Source: Saccopteryx bilineata
Lineage: Eukaryota; Chordata; Mammalia; Chiroptera; Emballonuridae
DNA: 64,000 nt
Reading direction: 5' to 3'
Assembly: GCF_036850765.1 (NCBI RefSeq)
Contig: NC_089490.1
Span: forward strand, 101,234,074-101,298,073
A program made the translations under genes and the position numbers. Of the stretch, positions 10,521 to 21,623 are shown one piece after another (the stretch's first letter is position 1; every line of letters starts with the position of its first letter). The notes under the pieces were generated by a model. It was given only the letters and a program-made list of their open reading frames with translations, was not told the origin of the DNA and did not search any database.

Positions 10521-11390
10521 GTCCACTAAGGAGGGCTGGAAAACTGACATCCCGATAGCAATAAGTAAAGCCCAGACTTTGGTCTCTAAATAAATTTTCC
10601 ACTAAAAGAAACAGGAATCCATTGAGCAATGACTGATATCAGGGCCAGTGCAGGGCAGGTGCAAGGTGAGCCCAGAACACATTGAACTAGAAAGCAAGGA
10701 AGTGCTCAAAGAATGAAGAGGCATGTCAAGAGGAAGTCAGCTTGAATGGGCTCCAACTGGTCACACTGAGGACAACTGAAGGACTAAAATTACTAATAAC
10801 TGTAATGCATTATAACCCATCAAATAAAATAGAAAAACATGAGCCCACTAGGCATGGAAAATTTAAATAATTTCAAATCACCTCCCCACAAAATGTTTAT
10901 TAATTACAGGGGGAAAAAATTGGCCATTTCTCTCAGTATTAAACTTTCTTAGCACAAAGTTGTTCATAACTGTTCTTATTATCTTTTCAAGTTTTTGATT
11001 GACATCTGTAGTTATATCCCTTATTATTCCTAATATAGTTTATTTGTTTATTTTTAAATATTTTATTGAATTTATTGGAGTGACATTCATTTATATATTT
11101 TCCCTTTTTTCTTTACTACTTTTACAAGAAAGTACATCCTTTTTTTAGTGATCATGTTCTTAAAATACATGTTTTTAAAATTTTCTCTATTTTGGCAATT
11201 TCCTTTTGAAATACTTGGGGATAAATCTACACAATTACAATGGTTAAGGGTCTGACCATTGTGGAGATTATAATGAGAGTTATATTGTAGCTTTTCTAAA
11301 TCATTTCTAAATGATTTGTAAATAATTTTCTCTATGCTGACATTTGTACAAATCAAAACAAGAGCTATAATAATATAAGGCTCTTGCCAT
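10521..11390. other. Unassigned AT-rich sequence
   Basis: No gene seen. A short patch at about 11050-11090 (TTGAATTTATTGGAGTGACA) is the reverse complement of the L1 3' terminus, so a tiny antisense L1 remnant may be present. Confidence 0.45.
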
Positions 11391-11900
11391 TTTTTTTGTA
11401 ATTGAGGTATAATTGACCTAGCATTATATTAGTTTCAGGTGTACAACATAATGAGGTGATATTTGTATATATTGCAAAATGATCACCACTATAGTCTGGT
11501 TAACATACACCATTCTTACAATTAAGTAGCCATGCCTTTGTCCATAACTTTCTCATTGATACTAGAGTTTACCTTCCTAGAAATAACTGATTCACATTTG
11601 TATAACACTTTAGAATTTGTGAACTGTTACCATCCATTATAGTATCATTTGATTTTTCATAACAATCTTTTAGGTATGTAAATATTAGTATTTTACAAGT
11701 GATGAAACTGAGCTTAAAAGTTAGATATTTATATAACTTACAAACTGATCACCTCAAAAAATCTAGTACCCATCTGACCCAGTAAAGTTATTACAATATT
11801 ATTGACTATGTTCCCTATGCTGTACATTCATCCCCATGACTATTCTGTAACTACTGATTTGAACTTTGAAATCCTTTCACCAGTACATCCATGTTAAAGT
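11391..11900 (-). mobile_element. Old L1 (L1M-type) 3' UTR, antisense, with an embedded MIR-like patch
   Basis: Phrases such as AGTTTCAGGTGTACAACATA, ATATTGCAAAATGATCACCA and, later, CCCTATGCTGTACATTCATC are antisense L1M 3' UTR. Between them, about 11590-11740 (TTTTACAAGTGATGAAACTGAG) resembles a MIR/L2-class repeat inserted into or flanking the L1. Strongly diverged, so old. Confidence 0.65.
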
Positions 11901-12031
11901 GTTAGAAAATGTTCTATTTCTGACTTTGTATATTTTCTATTTCATTTGTTTCTGTTCTTTACCATTCCCTTTCTCCTACTTTTCTGAGTTTTTTCTATAA
12001 TTTCTCACAAAAATTTTTTCTTTCTGATAAT

Positions 12032-13530
12032 AGGAGATGGCGCTGGAGTAGGCGGACATACCAACATCTACCTTCCAGAACCAAAGTGGATTACAAACTA
12101 ATTTTAAGAACTATCATCTGAAAAAACCAACTTTGGACTAAACTAAGAGGACTCTTCAACCAAGGAACACTGAAGAAGCCACACAGAGACTGGTAGGAAA
12201 AACAAAACGTGGAGAGGGCTGCCCAGCTCCCCGGAGCAAATAGCAGCTGGGAGAGGCTTGTGTGGCGGGAAGTGAGTTTAGCAGAGAGGGGAGGGTCCTG
12301 AATCCCAGGAACAAAGCCCCAGCCTGCAGCCCCAGAGCCTAGAAGAGGCGTATGGACAGTATTTAGCTGGAAACAAGTCAGGATACTGTTTGTGAGAAAG
12401 AGACTGATTTCTCAGACCCAGGATTCTTCTTAAAGGGATCACGCAGAACACCTCTCTCAAAACCACTCACCCAGGGCTCCGGGGGACAGGGAGAGAGGAG
12501 AGTACCAGAGTAGCAGGAAGAGAGTGTAATCTAGGAGGCACAGGGAGAAACATGTTGGGAGACAGCCACCCTAACCCCTGGGACGAGTCACTCCCCAAAT
12601 CTGAAGTGAATAGTTTTCCTGGAAACAACAATACCAGCAAAGGGAAGCAGGCCACCAGCCAAATAAGCTCTCCCACGGCACTCAGAGCAGAGTCACTTAG
12701 AAGGAGGGAACTTTCAGGACTACAGTAGTGAGTGTTAGGGTCTGAGCTGCAGCGCCCACACCCACATGGCTGAGGGCTCACCGGAGGGCAGGCGGTGGTG
12801 GGACGCAGAAGTGCGGTTCTGTCGGCAAGGGCGGAAGCCAGCTGGCCACCACTGGGCCCAGGTGTGAGCTCAGTCTTGCCCCGCTGGGGAGGAGGGGGCG
12901 TGCAAAAGCGGTCAAGCCCAGCTGCGGGCAGCCTGCAATCCAGCCTGCAGGAGAAGGGTGAGAACCCCGGAAGGGGTGGAGACCAGCCCTTGAGCAAGGG
13001 CACAGGAGCACAGCCTTGCCCCACCCATGGAACCGAGGCTTGTGGCCTGACTTGGGAGCCAGCTCCTCCCACGAAGGTGGAGCCAAAAACCCAGAACAGG
13101 CAGAGTCCCACTACTGAGCATGGGCACGTAGTCTCACCTGGCCTGTGGAGCCAAGGCTTGCAGCCATCCCACAAGTGGGCTCCTCCTACAAGGGTGGGAT
13201 GAAAGCCTGGAAACAGGCGGAGACCCGTAGCTGAGCAAAGGTGTTCGCCACTGCCCTCAGGGCTGAGAATAATGCCACCCATGGGGGCGGGGCAAAGGCC
13301 AAGGCCACCAAGGCTTATACACCTGAGCACATGATCATAGCCACTCCCATGAAGGAGAGGTGGAAACCACAGCAACAGCCCCAGTGGGCAGGCACTGGCA
13401 ACCCCCATACCCAAACACCCTAGGCAGCAACAGCAGACGGGGTGGCGGGCCTGCAAACAGACCATACCTAGGGAACAGAGGCCACACACAGTGGACTCCA
13501 GTAGCCAAAACCTTCCTTTACACAGAGAAA
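12032..13530 (+). promoter_or_regulatory. L1 5' UTR (internal promoter region) with about 120-bp repeat units
   Basis: The region from the 5' end of the L1 to the ORF1 ATG. In the L1 family this UTR carries the internal RNA polymerase II promoter; here the role is inferred from position. It is GC-rich, unlike the A-rich body. A phrase TGAGCAAGGGCAC recurs in diverged form at about 12991, 13115 and 13232, each preceded by a GGAGACC or AGAGTCC-like motif, giving two to three tandem units of roughly 117-124 bp. The opposite strand is open for 362 codons (12467-13555). Confidence 0.7.
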
Positions 13531-13555
13531 ATGAGAAGGCAGAGAAATGCAACAC
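12467..13555 (-). other. 362-codon open frame antisense to the L1 5' UTR (coding status unknown)
   Basis: An uninterrupted ATG-to-stop frame of 1,089 bp on the strand opposite the L1 5' UTR; its ATG lies about 24 bp inside ORF1. The predicted product is rich in Leu, Cys, Pro and Gly, with a CCCC cluster near residue 38, and resembles no family I know. GC-rich sequence with few T on the plus strand makes stops rarer than average, so chance is the leading explanation. Primate L1 has a short antisense ORF0 in its 5' UTR, which is the only family precedent I can name. Confidence 0.3.
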
Positions 13556-14440
13556 AAATGAATCAAGAGAAATTCCCAGAAAAGGACCTGAATGAATCAG
13601 ATATAACCAAATTACCAGATGCAGAGTTTAAAATAATGATTGCTAGAATGCTCAAAGATATTAGAACAACAATAGATGGTTATTACGATCACCTAAGTAA
13701 AGAGGTAGCAAATATAAAAAAGGACATTGAAATAATAAAGAAAAGTCAGTCAGAAATGACAAATACAATATCAGAAATGAAGAACACAATGGAAGGAATT
13801 AAAAGGATGGATTAAGCTGAGAATCGAATCAGCAAGTTAGAGGACAAGATAAATAAAGTCATGGAAAAAGAGCAGAGAAAAGAAAAGAGACTCAAAAAGT
13901 CTGAGGAAACTCTAAGAGAGCTCTGTGACAACATGAAGATAAATAACATCCACATCATAGGGGTTCCTGAAGAAGAAGAGAAAGAACAAGGAATAGAGAC
14001 TTTGTTCAAGCATATCATAGCTGAAAACTTCCCTCAATTAAGGCAGGAAAACATCTCACATGTTCAAGAAGCACAGAGAACTCCGTTAAAGAGAAACTTA
14101 AAGAAATCAACAGCAAGACACATCATAATTAAAATACCAAAGCTAACTGATAAAGAAAAAAATATTAAAAGCTGCTAAAGAAAAAAAAGACTATCACCTA
14201 CAAAGGAGCCCCATAAGGATGACTTCTGACTTCTCAACAGAAACACTTGAGGCCAGAAGGGAATGGCAAGAAATATTCAAAGTAATGCAGAACAAGAGCC
14301 TACAACCAAGACTACTTTATCCAGCAAGGCTATCATTTAAAATTAAAGGAGAAATAAAAAGCTTTCCAGACAAAAAAAAACTCAAGGAATTCACTATAAC
14401 CAAACCAAGACTGCAAGAAATGCTAAGGGGCCTGTTGTAA
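13531..14440 (+). pseudogene. L1 ORF1 (RNA-binding chaperone protein), broken
   Basis: ORF1p is the trimeric RNA-binding protein that coats L1 RNA. The ATG at 13531 starts a frame with a charged, coiled-coil-like segment (LSKEVANIKKDIEIIKK) that ends at an in-frame stop, 13813-13815. The same frame continues from 13816 with RRM/C-terminal-domain-like sequence (ENFPQLRQENISHVQEAQR) to 14178. Homology then moves to another frame in the A-run near 14155 and ends at 14440 (FTITKPRLQEMLRG). Total span about 300 codons, near the usual ORF1p length. Lesions: one premature stop and one frameshift. Confidence 0.9.
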
Positions 14441-14496
14441 ACAGATCAAAGGAGAAAAAGAATATACAAAAGAGGAATACAATTTTAAAGAATAAA

Positions 14497-17400
14497 ATGG
14501 CAATAAACAATTACATATCAATAATAACCTTAAATGTAAATGGATTAAATGATCTGATCAAAAGACATAGGGTAGCTGCCTAGATAAGAAAACAGGACCC
14601 ATACATATGTTGTCTACAAGAGACACACCTTAAAACAAAAGATGCACATAGACTGAAGATAAAAGGATGGAAAAAAATATTTCACGCAAATGGAAATGAA
14701 AAAAAAGCTGGGGTAGCAATACTATATCAGACAAAATGGACTTTAAAACAAAGAGATAAAGAAGGTCACTACATAATGATAAAGGGAGCAATCCAACAAG
14801 AAGATATAACCGTTATAAATATCTACGCACCTAATATAGGAGCACCCAAATATATAAAGCAGACTTTGATGGCTATAAAGGGCTAGATCAACAGTGATAC
14901 TATAATAGTAGGGGATTTCAATACCCCACTAACATCACTAGATAGATCCTCAAGAAAAAAAATTAACAAAGAAACAGCAGACTTAAAGGACATACTAGAG
15001 CAACTTGATTTAATAGATATCTTTAGAACCTTTCACCCTAAAACAGCAGAATATACATTCTTTTCAAGTGCTCATGGTACATTCTCTAAAATAGACCACA
15101 TGTTAGGGCACAAAAGTGGTCTCAACAAATTTAAGAAGATTGAAATTATATTGAGCATTTTCTCTGATCACAATGGCATGAAACTAGAAATCAACCACAA
15201 CAGAAAAACTGAAAAATACTCAAACACTTGGAAACTAAATAGCATGTTATTAAATAATGAATGGGTAAACAATGAGATCAAAGAAGAAATTAAAAAATTC
15301 CTAGAAATGAATGATAATGAGCATACATCAACTCAAAATTTATGGGACACAGCAAAAACAGTCCTGAGAGGGAAGTTAATAGCATTACAGGCATACCTCA
15401 AGAAGCTAGAAAAAGCTCAAATAAACAACTTGACCCTACATCTAAAAGAACTAGAAAAAGAACAGCAAGTAAAGCCCAGAGCTAGTAGAAGGAAGGAAAT
15501 AATAAAGATCAGAGCAGAAATAAATAAAATAGAGGCTAAAGAAACAATACAGAGGAACAATGAAACCAGGAGCTGGTTCTTTGAAAGGTAAACAAGATCA
15601 ATAAACCTTTAACCAGATTCACCAAGAAAAAAAGAGAGAGGACTCAAATAAATAAAATTAGAAACGAGAGTGGAGAAATAACAATGACACAACAGAAATA
15701 CAAAATATTGTAAGAAAATACTATGAAGAACTGTATGTCAAAAAACTAGACAACCTAGATGAAATGGACAAATTCCTTGAAACATATAATCTTCCAAAAA
15801 TTAATCTGGAAGAATCAGAAAACCTAAACAGACCAATTTCAACAAATGAGATCGAAACAGTTATCAAAAAACTTCCAACAAAGAAAAGTCCTTGGCCTGA
15901 TGGCTTCACAAGTGAATTCTACCAAATATTCAAAGAAGAACTAATTCCTATCCTTCTCAAGCTATTTCAAAAAATTCAAGAGGAAGGAAGACTTCCAAGC
16001 TCCTTTTATGAGGCAAGCATAATTCTGATTCCAAAACCAGGTAAAGACAACACAAAGAAAGAAAATTGTAGGCCAATATCCCTGATGAATTTAGATGCTA
16101 AAATCCTCAACAAAATATTAGCAAACCGGATCCAGCAATATATGGAAAAAAATCATACACCATGATCAAGTGGGATTTATTCTTGGGAGGCAAGGCTGGT
16201 ACAATATTCACAAATCAATTAATGTGATTCATCACATAAACAAAAGGAAGGAGAAAAACCACATGATAATTTCAATAGATGCAGAAAAAGCATTTGATAA
16301 AATCTAGCACCCATTTATGATCCAAACTCTCAGCAAAGTGGGAATACAGGGAACATACCTCAACATGATAAAGGCCATCTATGAGAAACCCACAGCCAAC
16401 ATCATACTCAATGGGCAAAAATTAAAAGCAATCCCCTTAAGTTCAGGAACAAGGCAGGGGTGCCCCCTTTCAACACTCTTATTCAACATAGTTCTGGAAG
16501 TCCCAGCCATACCAATCAGACAAGAAAAAGAAATAAAAGGTATCCAAATTGGAAAAAAAGAAGTAAAACTATCATTATTTGCAGATGATATGATATTGTA
16601 TATAGAAAACCCTAAAGTGGCAGTCAAAAAACTACTAGACCTGATAAATGAATTCAGCAAGGTGGCAGAAATAAACCCACACCTTTATGGACAACTGATA
16701 TTTGACAAAGGAGGTAAGAGCATACATTGGAGTAAAGACAGCCTCTTCAACAAATGGTGTTGGGAAAATTGGATGGCTACCTGCAAAAAAATGAAACTAG
16801 ACCACCAACTTACATCACTCACAAAAATAAACTCAAAATGGATAAAAGACTTAAATGTAAGCTGTAAAACCATAAGCATCTTAGACGAAAACATAGGCAG
16901 TAAGCTCTCTGACATCTCTCGCAACAATATATTTGCCGATTTGTCTCCACGAGCAAGTGAAATAAGAGACAGGATAATCAAATGGGTCTTTATCAAACTC
17001 TGCACAGCTGAAGATAATAAGAACAGAATAAAAAGACAAACTACACAATGGGAGAGTATATTTGACAATGCATCTGATAGGGGGTTAATAACCAAAATTT
17101 ATAAAAAACTTGTAAAACTTAATACCAGGAAGACAAACAATCCAATCAAAAAATGGGCAAAAGAAATCAATAGACACTTCTCCAAAGAGGATATATGGAT
17201 GGTCAATAGGCATATGAAAAAATGCTCAACATCACTAATCATTAGAGAAATGCAAATTAAAACCACAATGAGATATCACCTCACACCAGTCAGAATGGCA
17301 CTCATCAACAAAACAACACAGAATAAGTGTTGGCAAGGATGTGGAGAAAAGGGAACCCTCCTGCTCTGCTGGTGGGAATGCAGACTGGTGCAGCCACTGT

Positions 17401-17766
17401 GGAAAACAGTATGGAGATTCCTCAAGAAATTAAAAATCGAACTGCCTTTTGACCCAGCTATACCACTGTGAGGAATATACCCCAAGAACACCATGGTACT
17501 GTTTGTAAAGAAGAAATGCACCCCCATGTTTATGGCAGCATTGTTCACAAAAGCGAAGCTCTGGAAACAGCCCAAGTGTCTGTCAGAGGACGAGTGGATT
17601 AAAAAGCTTTGGTACATAATACTATGGAATACTACTCAGCCATAAGAAATGATGGCATCGGATCATTTACAACAACATGGATGGATCTTGATAACATTAT
17701 ACTGAACAAAATAAGTAAATCAGAAAAAACTAAGAACTATATGATTCCATATATAGGTGGGACATA
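14497..17766 (+). pseudogene. L1 ORF2, multiply broken with internal deletion
   Basis: Begins MAINNYISIITLNVNG at the ATG at 14497, the usual endonuclease start. Early in-frame stops at 14581 and about 14884, a frameshift after 15591, another near 16150 and a TAG near 16304 destroy the frame. Endonuclease SDH (near 15163) and reverse transcriptase FADD (near 16578) motifs survive. At about 16670 the sequence jumps from just past FADD (EFSKVAE) to a point well downstream ([14 protein letters not shown]), removing perhaps 500-700 bp compared with the L1 at 1-3822. A TGA at 17469 breaks the C-terminal region; homology continues to 17766. It cannot encode a functional protein. Confidence 0.92.
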
Positions 17767-18012
17767 AAAATGAGACTCAGAGACATGGACAAGAGTGTGG
17801 GGGTTACAGGGTGGGCGGGAGGAGAGGGAGGGGATTGAGGGAGGGGATGGGCACAAAGAAATCCAGTTAGAAGGTGACAGAAGACAATTGGACTTTGGGT
17901 GATGGAAATGCAGCATAATCAAATGTCAAAATAACGTAGAGATGTTTTCTCTGAACTTATGTACCCTGATTTATCAATGTCACCCCATTAAAATTAGTCA
18001 AAAAAAAAAAAA
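17767..18012 (+). other. L1 3' UTR and A-tail
   Basis: Contains the G-rich tract (about 17799-17849) and the conserved end GTCACCCCATTAAAATTAG, then an A-run at about 18000-18012. The retroviral remnant begins directly after the tail. Confidence 0.85.
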
Positions 18013-18093
18013 GAACTTGTCTCACGGCTAATTCAAGCAGTTAGAAGAATAGTATAAGGATTCTGCAAAGGGGGCCCCAAGAAAATTGGTTAT

Positions 18094-18840
18094 TTGGCTC
18101 CTCTGATTTTGCCAATTGGATTTAAAAAAATAGGTCAGGAACGCCCTGAAATGGAACTAACAATATATGGGCATAAATTTAAAGGACTTTTAGATACTGG
18201 AGCTGATGTATCTGTTATTGCTAAGCTACATTGGCCTCCTTTCTGGCCCACTCATGCAGCAGCCACAGAATTACATGGTATAGGGCAGAGTAAATCCCCT
18301 AAAAAAGTTCTAGTTTTTTACATTGGGAAGATTAAGGTCATTCTGGATTTTTTAAGCCTTATGTGCTCCCTGGATGGCCAATTAATTTGTGGAGTAGAGA
18401 TGTTTTGAAAAATACAGGAGTGTTGCTTGTCAGTCCTAATGGTTTAGTCCAGGGGTCCCCAACCTACGGCCCCGTGGGCCACATGCGGCCCCCTGAGGCC
18501 ATTTATCCAGCCCCCACTGCACTTCTGGAAGGGGTACCTCTTTCATTGGTGGTCGGTGAGAGGAGCATAGTTCCCATTGAAATACTGGTCAGTTTGTTGA
18601 TTTAAATTTACTTGTTCTTTATTTTAAATATTGTATTTGTTCCTGTTTTGTTTTTTTACTTTAAAATAAGATATGTGCAGTGTGCATAGGGATTTGTTCA
18701 TAGTTTTTTTTTTTATAGTCTGGTCCTCCAATGGTCTGAGGGACAGTGAACTGGCCCCCTGTGTAAAAAGTTTGGGGACCCCTGGTTTAGTCACTACTCA
18801 TATGCTTGATCGGGGATTTTTGCCCACTAAGGGACTAGGG
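18094..18840 (+). pseudogene. ERV protease region (pro), frameshifted and split by a hAT insertion
   Basis: Retroviral aspartic protease, which cleaves the viral polyproteins. The active-site DTGA motif, in context LLDTGADVSVI, has its Asp codon at 18193. A frameshift near 18345-18363 moves the homology to the next frame, which carries WPINLWSRDVL, the C-terminal region of class II ERV proteases. The frame is then cut at 18449 by a hAT element and resumes after 18792 with the TKGLGKEQ segment near the pro/pol junction. Non-functional. Confidence 0.85.
18450..18784. mobile_element. hAT-superfamily MITE with perfect 8-bp target-site duplication
   Basis: A 335-bp element with ends CAGGGGTCCCCAACC and, inverted, CAGGGGTCCCCAAACTTTTT. 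It is flanked by identical 8-bp duplications GTTTAGTC (18442-18449 and 18785-18792), the hAT hallmark. It carries no transposase. The low divergence of the TIRs and the exact duplication point to a fairly recent insertion, after the ERV had integrated. The sequence type is like non-autonomous hAT families known from bats and other vertebrates; the exact family is not assigned. Confidence 0.92.
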
Positions 18841-18848
18841 AAAGAACA

Positions 18849-20090
18849 GTGAGGAATTCTCAGCCCCTTAGAAGTGGCACCCAATACCAGAAGGTGTGGA
18901 TTAGGATATCAAAATTTAGCATAGGGACCTTGGTAGCTCCTGCTACCCCAATAATGCATTGTGCAGACCCAATTACTTGGAAATCAGATAATCCTGTATG
19001 GGTAGACCAATGGCCCCTTTCTCAGGAAAAACTTAGGGCAGCTGCTGAATTGGTACAAGAGCAGCTACAGCTTGGGCACATTGAACCATCTAATAGCCCA
19101 TGGAATACACTTCCATATTTTGATCTTGTCACCTCCTGGATTATCAAGGGGCATATGCAATCCTTACAGCTTATAGGTTTTGAGCCTCAAAATTATTGTT
19201 GTTCCTTTTTTCAAATGATCAACAACAATGGCTCTGGGAAACTTCCACTAAATGGCAAATCGCTTTTGCAAATCAATGGACAACCTTATACTGAAACAGT
19301 CAACTTAAAATCAGCTCAAAGACTAGAATTATATGCCATTATCATGGCTTTTCAGCATTTGCCATGTTCCTCCTTTAATCTATATACAGACAGCAAATAT
19401 TTACTTATAGTTGTTTCCACTATAAAGACTGCTGTCTTAGGAACAACTGCTGATGAACTATTGCAGCAGTTCCTCCTTCTTCAAAGACTTGTATGTCAAC
19501 ATAGAGCTCCATGTTTTATAGGACATACTCGAGCTCACTCCATGCTCCCTGGAGCTTTAGCACAAGGAATGCCCTTGTTGATCAAGCTACCCAAAAGAAA
19601 ATTATTTGGAGCAACCATGACAGATCGAGCAATTCAGTCTCATACTATTCATCACCAGAACACTGCAGCCCTGTGTAAACAGTTTCAACTTTCTTGGGAA
19701 GCAGCACGGCAAATTGGTAAATCCTTTCCAAGGGGTCCTATACTACAATTTGTCCCTTCATTTGGAGTTAACCCTCAAGGACTTATACCAGGACAACTTT
19801 GGCAAATGGATGTTACTCATACACCTTCATTTGGCAAACAGTCCTATGTCCACGTTACAGTGGATACCTATTCTGGATTTTTAGTAACCTCTGTCAACAG
19901 GAGAGGCTGCTAAACATGTTATAGCTCATTGTCTGTATGCATTTTTCTATTATTGGATTTCCTAAACTGGTTAAACTGACAATGCTTCTGCATATGTAGC
20001 AAAAGCATTTACTCTATTTTGTCAAACATTTCTAATTATGGGTATTTCTTACAATCTTTAAAGACAAGGTATTATTAAAGTGTACTCAGC
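18849..20090 (+). pseudogene. ERV pol remnant: RT start, RNase H and integrase, with the RT core deleted
   Basis: Pol supplies reverse transcriptase, RNase H and integrase. The N-terminal RT segment (QWPLSQEKL, then IEPSNSPWNT near 19090) is followed at once by the connection region (about 19110); the palm with the catalytic YxDD motif is absent. RNase H is represented by LELYAI and YTDSK (Asp codon at 19389). Integrase shows HH of the zinc domain but its CxxC pair is replaced (FPRG), the first catalytic Asp in MDVTH (19809) and, out of frame, a DNAS motif near 19979; the position expected for the catalytic Glu reads Lys and a stop lies just before. A 354-codon open frame (18849-19913) passes through, but part of the connection region is out of frame, so it is not an intact gene. 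Confidence 0.88.
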
Positions 20091-20164
20091 AAATATTTTA
20101 AGGTTAATTTAAAAAAATTTAAAAAGGAGGAGTCATATCCTGGAACTGCTATGGGTCTACCATA

Positions 20165-20374
20165 TCATGCTTTTTATTTTTAATTATTTATTTATTTATT
20201 CATTTTAGAGAGGAGAGGGAGAGACAGAGAGAGAGAAGGGGGGGAGGAGCTGGAAGCATCAACTCTCATATGTGCCTTGACCAGGCAAGCCCGGGATTTC
20301 GAACCGGTGACCTCAGCATTTCCAAGTCGACGTTTTATCCACTGTGCCACCACAGGTCAGGCTCATGCTTTTTA
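20165..20374 (-). mobile_element. VES-type SINE, antisense, with target-site duplication
   Basis: Full-length minus-strand SINE: A-tail complement (TTATTTATTTATT) at the left, TC-rich body, B box complement (TTCGAACC) and head CTGTGCCACCACAGGTCAGG at the right. The duplication TCATGCTTTTTA occurs at 20165-20176 and 20363-20374. It lies within the ERV remnant and is therefore younger. Confidence 0.93.
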
Positions 20375-21623
20375 CTTAAAAAAGTTTTAATTTCTTTTGA
20401 ATGCTGATAAACAGGAGACACCAAATCTTTTTCTCCTGCAAACTTCTACCTTCTTTTATTTGATTCAGCTAATAACACTGTTTTGTCTTTTTCCAAATAG
20501 CTCCAGATATACAGAAAAGGTTTATATAGGCGGTTGGGGATCCTCAAACCCCTCATCGAGATCTTCTGAGCATGGCTTTTAAGGTACCAAGAGGCAGAAA
20601 AGGCCCAATAGAGATCAGGTGAACTACCAGCTTTTAGGATACGCCCTTAAAGGCTCCAATGCCCCAAAGGGGTCTCATAGGATTCCTGCTTCAATAGTGA
20701 ATAGGAAGGTCATTGAGCTAAAGCCTTCCAGGCTTACATGCCTCTGCTGTAAGGAAAAAGGGACAGTGGAAAGTAGGCTTCCCCCTCGCTCCTCTAAGGG
20801 AGGGTTCAGTCTCTTCCAGCCCTGCTCCAGCCACCTATGACCTAAACTTGCCCAGAATGCTGGGGTTTGCCACTGAAGGCTGAAGCTGCCCAGGGCTGTC
20901 GGCCCGATCTACGACACTGTGGACGAGCCTAGGGTATTTCTTCCAAGAAGCAGGTAAACTGATCTCATTTGCACAAGGGCCACTTAACTATGTCTTGCCT
21001 GAATAGTCAGGTTTTTTATTCTTCCCTCAAAGATCTCTGTTGTGGGTGTTGATAGTCCTATTTTCTGCTGCTTTGTTTAATACATAGTGTTTCCTCTATT
21101 CCTCCTACCTCAATGCCCCACTCATATTTCAGGCTGGGACCTACTCCTAATTTAGAGCTCTCTTTCCCCCTTTTGCCAACTTCTATTATGAATTTACCTT
21201 TGCCATCCAGCTTAGTGTATCCCAAGGTTCTCTTTACCATGCCACAGTCGCAGAGCTCCAGGGAAAAGCAACCTGGTCTCATCTCTCCAGGCAGAGGAGA
21301 ACAGAAGCTCTATCTCCACACATGCTGCAGATGGCTTTTCCAGGCTACCTGAATCATTACTAGGTAGAACCAGCAGTCATTGGGACTTGGATGTGAGCTG
21401 CAGAGTATAGAATTGTGACAATAATTCCAGTGCCATGTGGACTTTTCCTGGATTCCTGCTCCTTGTGACAGCTCCTAATGGACTGAACTGGGGTTGGGTT
21501 GCATTTGCAAGGATTTGGAATGGTGTTGGTGCCAACTTGGTTTTGATGAACATGTTAAGGATACTACTCTTTTATGGATTCTTGCTGTATTGGCCAAGAG
21601 TTTGCTTAAAGGCTTTAATCACT
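20375..21623 (+). other. Unassigned sequence downstream of ERV pol, ending in an A18 run
   Basis: In the position where an env gene and 3' LTR would lie, but I recognise neither. Short open frames occur at 20397-20582, 20619-20840 and 21435-21644; the last has a hydrophobic stretch (ILLFYGFLLYW) that could be a remnant of a membrane segment. Assignment to the ERV rests on position only. Confidence 0.35.

Larger units (their letters stand above)
12032..18012 (+). mobile_element. Nearly full-length but decayed L1 LINE
   Basis: Order of parts: 5' UTR starting GGAGATGGCGCTGGAGTAGG (12032-13530), broken ORF1 (13531-14440), broken ORF2 (14497-17766), 3' UTR and A-tail (17767-18012). At about 6 kb it is near full length apart from an internal ORF2 deletion. 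I find no convincing target-site duplication: the sequence after the tail (GAACTTGTCTCACGG) is not repeated before 12032, so one boundary may have been altered by rearrangement. It belongs to an older or different subfamily than the L1 at 1-3822. Confidence 0.93.
18013..21623 (+). mobile_element. Endogenous retrovirus remnant, class II (betaretrovirus-like), no LTR recognised
   Basis: A degraded provirus fragment in sense orientation. From 5' to 3' it holds protease, a pol gene lacking most of reverse transcriptase, RNase H and integrase parts, and about 1.2 kb of downstream sequence with no recognised gene. It is interrupted by a hAT element (18450-18784) and a SINE (about 20177-20362). I find no LTR, primer-binding site or gag. 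It is bounded by the L1 A-tail on the left and an 18-A run (21624-21641) on the right. The stretch 20375-21623 is included by position and is uncertain. All reading frames are broken. Confidence 0.8.

Noticed and set aside
10366..10629. 87-codon minus-strand frame with YIYI/THTH repeats
   Set aside because: It reads a TA/TG microsatellite.
18849..19913. 354-codon frame as an intact pol gene
   Set aside because: The RT core is absent, the connection region is partly out of frame, integrase zinc-binding Cys residues are replaced and the end is broken. The frame is open by chance compensation of lesions.
20619..20840. A CLCC-containing peptide that might be a retroviral zinc knuckle
   Set aside because: Spacing does not fit CX2CX4HX4C and it lies downstream of pol, not in gag position.
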